Of a stretch of 7,685 nucleotides of DNA, positions 5,765 to 7,685 are shown piece after piece. The notes under the pieces were generated by a model. It searched no databases and was not told the DNA's origin. It was given only the letters and a program-made list of their open reading frames with translations. The stretch comes from Acidobacteriota bacterium (lineage in GTDB: Bacteria > Acidobacteriota > Blastocatellia > Pyrinomonadales > Pyrinomonadaceae): NCBI GenBank assembly GCA_003222835.1, contig QHXE01000325.1, positions 1 to 7,685 of the forward strand, given 5' to 3'. The number at the start of each line of letters is the position of its first letter. Position 1 is the first letter of the stretch. The position numbers and the translations under genes are program-made.

Positions 5765-7685
5765 ACAGGTCCAGCTCTTCGTGAATAACGGGGGCGGTTC
5801 GAACGGCTTTAGCTACGACGTTCCCGCGACGAGTAAGAATCTTGGCGGAACCTGGACCCGTCAGATCTCGAGTACTTTTGTCAATGAATTCAAGGCCACC
5901 ACCCAAAATCTTAATGTCGAGTTCGGTGGCGCTGATTCAAGCTTCGGCGCATCCGCGATTCCGAAACCCGCCGATATCGGCAACACCATCGCCAACATCA
6001 CGTTTGCCAGCCCCCTCGTCGGCGTCAGAAACACTTCCAGCGCCATGTCCACAATCGGAGGCGCTACTAACATTCCGCAGGGCCGGTTGGTTAAGGTTTA
6101 CCAGTTCGCGGATACCATGTCCTGGGTCCGAGGAAAGCACAGTTTAGTTTTCGGAGCGGAGTACAAGCACCTCATTAATAAGGTGCCGTTCCTGCCCCTT
6201 TACCAGGGTCAGTTTACCTTTAGCACTGCCTCGGCAATCACGCGGCTGCTCAACAATGCGCCGTCGGCAATTTCGCTGACTGCGGGCGAACCGGTCACCA
6301 CCTACACTGAGAACGACCAGTACTATTTCCTCCAGGACGATTTCAAGATTAGATCAAATCTGACCTTGAATCTGGGTGTGCGGTACGAATACACTGGACA
6401 ACCGATCAATCAGTTACATGACATCACGGTGGCCCGCGAAAGCGGTTCGCCGAAAGCGATTTTCGATCCGACGTTGCCTTTGAGCGTTAGGACGGTACCA
6501 TTTGTCAAACCTGATAAGAATAACTGGGCGCCGCGAGTTGGTTTTGCCTGGAGTCCTAAGTTTGAAAGCGGTTTTATGCACAAGCTCGTGGGTTCGGACG
6601 CGACTGTGATTAGAGGTGGTTTTGCCATTGCCTACGATCCGGCGTTTTACAACATTCTGCTGAATCTGCAAAACGTGGCGCCATACTCAGCGGCGCTCTC
6701 ACTTTCATCGGCGAATGCTTTGGCGTCGACCACCACTTCACCGCTGCCGTTGCCGGCCAATCCAACGGCCATCAACAATCAGGCGATCGCGTCGGCTTCG
6801 GGAGTTTTGCCTCTGGGCAAACTGAACCCAATCTATCTGGCGCAGACTCAGGTTTCGTCAGATTTCCGTTCGCCGTATTCCGAACAGTTCTCGTTCGGTA
6901 TTCAGCGGCAGGTTAACCGCACCAACGTGTTTGAGGTCAGCTATGTCGGTACCCAGGGTGTCGACCTGTTCCAGAGCGTCAACGGCAACTTCTTTACCAA
7001 GCCGTTGGTTAATGGACTCCCAAATTTGTTTGGCACGGGCATTGACTTCCCCTCGTTCGCCTCGAAATTGCCGGCGGGTACTGGGTTCCAAACCTGCGTG
7101 GATAATCCGGCGACTTTGTTTGTCAACGAATCTGTTTGCAACGGACGCCTGAAGGTAGCAAACAGCATCACGATCAGGAACAACGGCGCCCATTCGACTT
7201 ACCATTCGCTGCAGTCACGCTATGCGGGTCGCTTCATGAAGAATGCGCTCTCGATAAACGCGTCCTACACGTTTAGTAAGACCATAGACAACGCGAGCGA
7301 AATCTTTGCTTTCGCCGACATTGGCTCCGCTAACCCGCAGAACCCGTTCTGCTCCGGTTCTTGCGAAAAGTCGCTTTCCAATCTCAACCGCCCGCATGCC
7401 TTCTCGGCGAGCGCCATTTACGATCTTCCGTTCTTCAAGGAACAGCGGGGCTTTGTCGGCCATCTGCTCGGCGGCTGGCAGCTTAATGGCGTCCAGGTAA
7501 TCACCAGCGGCAATCCGTATACGCCAACTGATGCGACCAATGGGGCGTATGGGCTGGGCAACACCTACTTGACCGCTGGTCAGCGGGCGTTTATCGGCAA
7601 TCCAAACGCTCCGGCGACTGCGGTAGGAATCAGCGCCATAGATGCTTATATCATTTACGGTGCGCCGGTGGTTGCAGGGAATTCA
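5649..7685 (+). CDS. Oar-like TonB-dependent receptor, beta-barrel part (continues past right edge)
   Basis: From 5649 the frame is open to the window end without a stop, about 679 residues. It shows the barrel of the same receptor: FTENGWSTRFTVKPTNKDNI, WVRGKHSLVFGAEYKH, YYFLQDDFKIRSNLTLNLGVRYEYTG, NNWAPRVGFAWSP, then RSPYSEQFSFGIQRQV with FEVSYVGTQG, then ASYTFSKTIDNAS, and GGWQLNGVQVITSGNPYTP. These are alternating amphipathic strands and are the standard sequence landmarks of the Oar-like C-terminal half. Two close Cys (CSGSC) fall in a presumed extracellular loop around 7351-7365. It has no start codon with a ribosome-binding site and no signal peptide of its own, so it is not an independent gene but the continuation of the product started at 4364. 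The family end is probably 100 to 250 residues beyond the edge, which is an estimate from family size. Confidence 0.88.

Overview
The window looks like chromosomal DNA of an Acidobacteriota-type bacterium, perhaps from the Blastocatellia side. This is inferred from gene content: a very large Oar-like TonB-dependent receptor with an N-terminal carboxypeptidase-regulatory-like domain, next to a secreted protein combining the same kind of domain with TPR repeats, plus a Uma2-family nuclease. Base composition is moderately GC-rich and coding density is high. No RNA gene, CRISPR array, insertion sequence or phage gene is visible.

Layout. The left edge (1-163, minus) holds the start of a response-regulator receiver domain. 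A 212-bp divergent intergenic region follows, with a candidate extended -10 promoter facing right. Then comes a tight rightward run of three genes: a PDZ/radical-SAM/DUF512 protein (376-1764), a Uma2-family PD-(D/E)XK protein (1787-2338) and a class I SAM-dependent methyltransferase (2342-2941). The gaps are 22 and 3 bases, so they are probably co-transcribed, although their products share no obvious pathway. After a 184-bp gap lies a secreted carboxypeptidase-regulatory-like plus TPR protein (3126-4100). A 263-bp intergenic region carrying two palindromes and a strong Shine-Dalgarno leads into the Oar-like receptor, which runs from 4364 off the right edge.

The receptor is split by a one-base frame change between 5613 and 5764. 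Its signal peptide, regulatory domain and plug lie in one frame, and more than 670 residues of beta-barrel lie in another. The simplest explanation is one extra T in the TTTT run at 5647-5650. Both halves otherwise read as intact protein, so a recent mutation or a sequence error is likelier than old decay.

Functionally, the right half encodes envelope proteins: a periplasmic or surface TPR protein and an outer-membrane receptor. The left operon encodes cytoplasmic enzymes of unassigned role. I see no clearly new multi-gene system. The points most worth a second look are the receptor frame break, the paired palindromes before it, the Cys-rich variant of the DUF512 radical-SAM motif, and the Uma2 gene embedded in an otherwise metabolic-looking operon.
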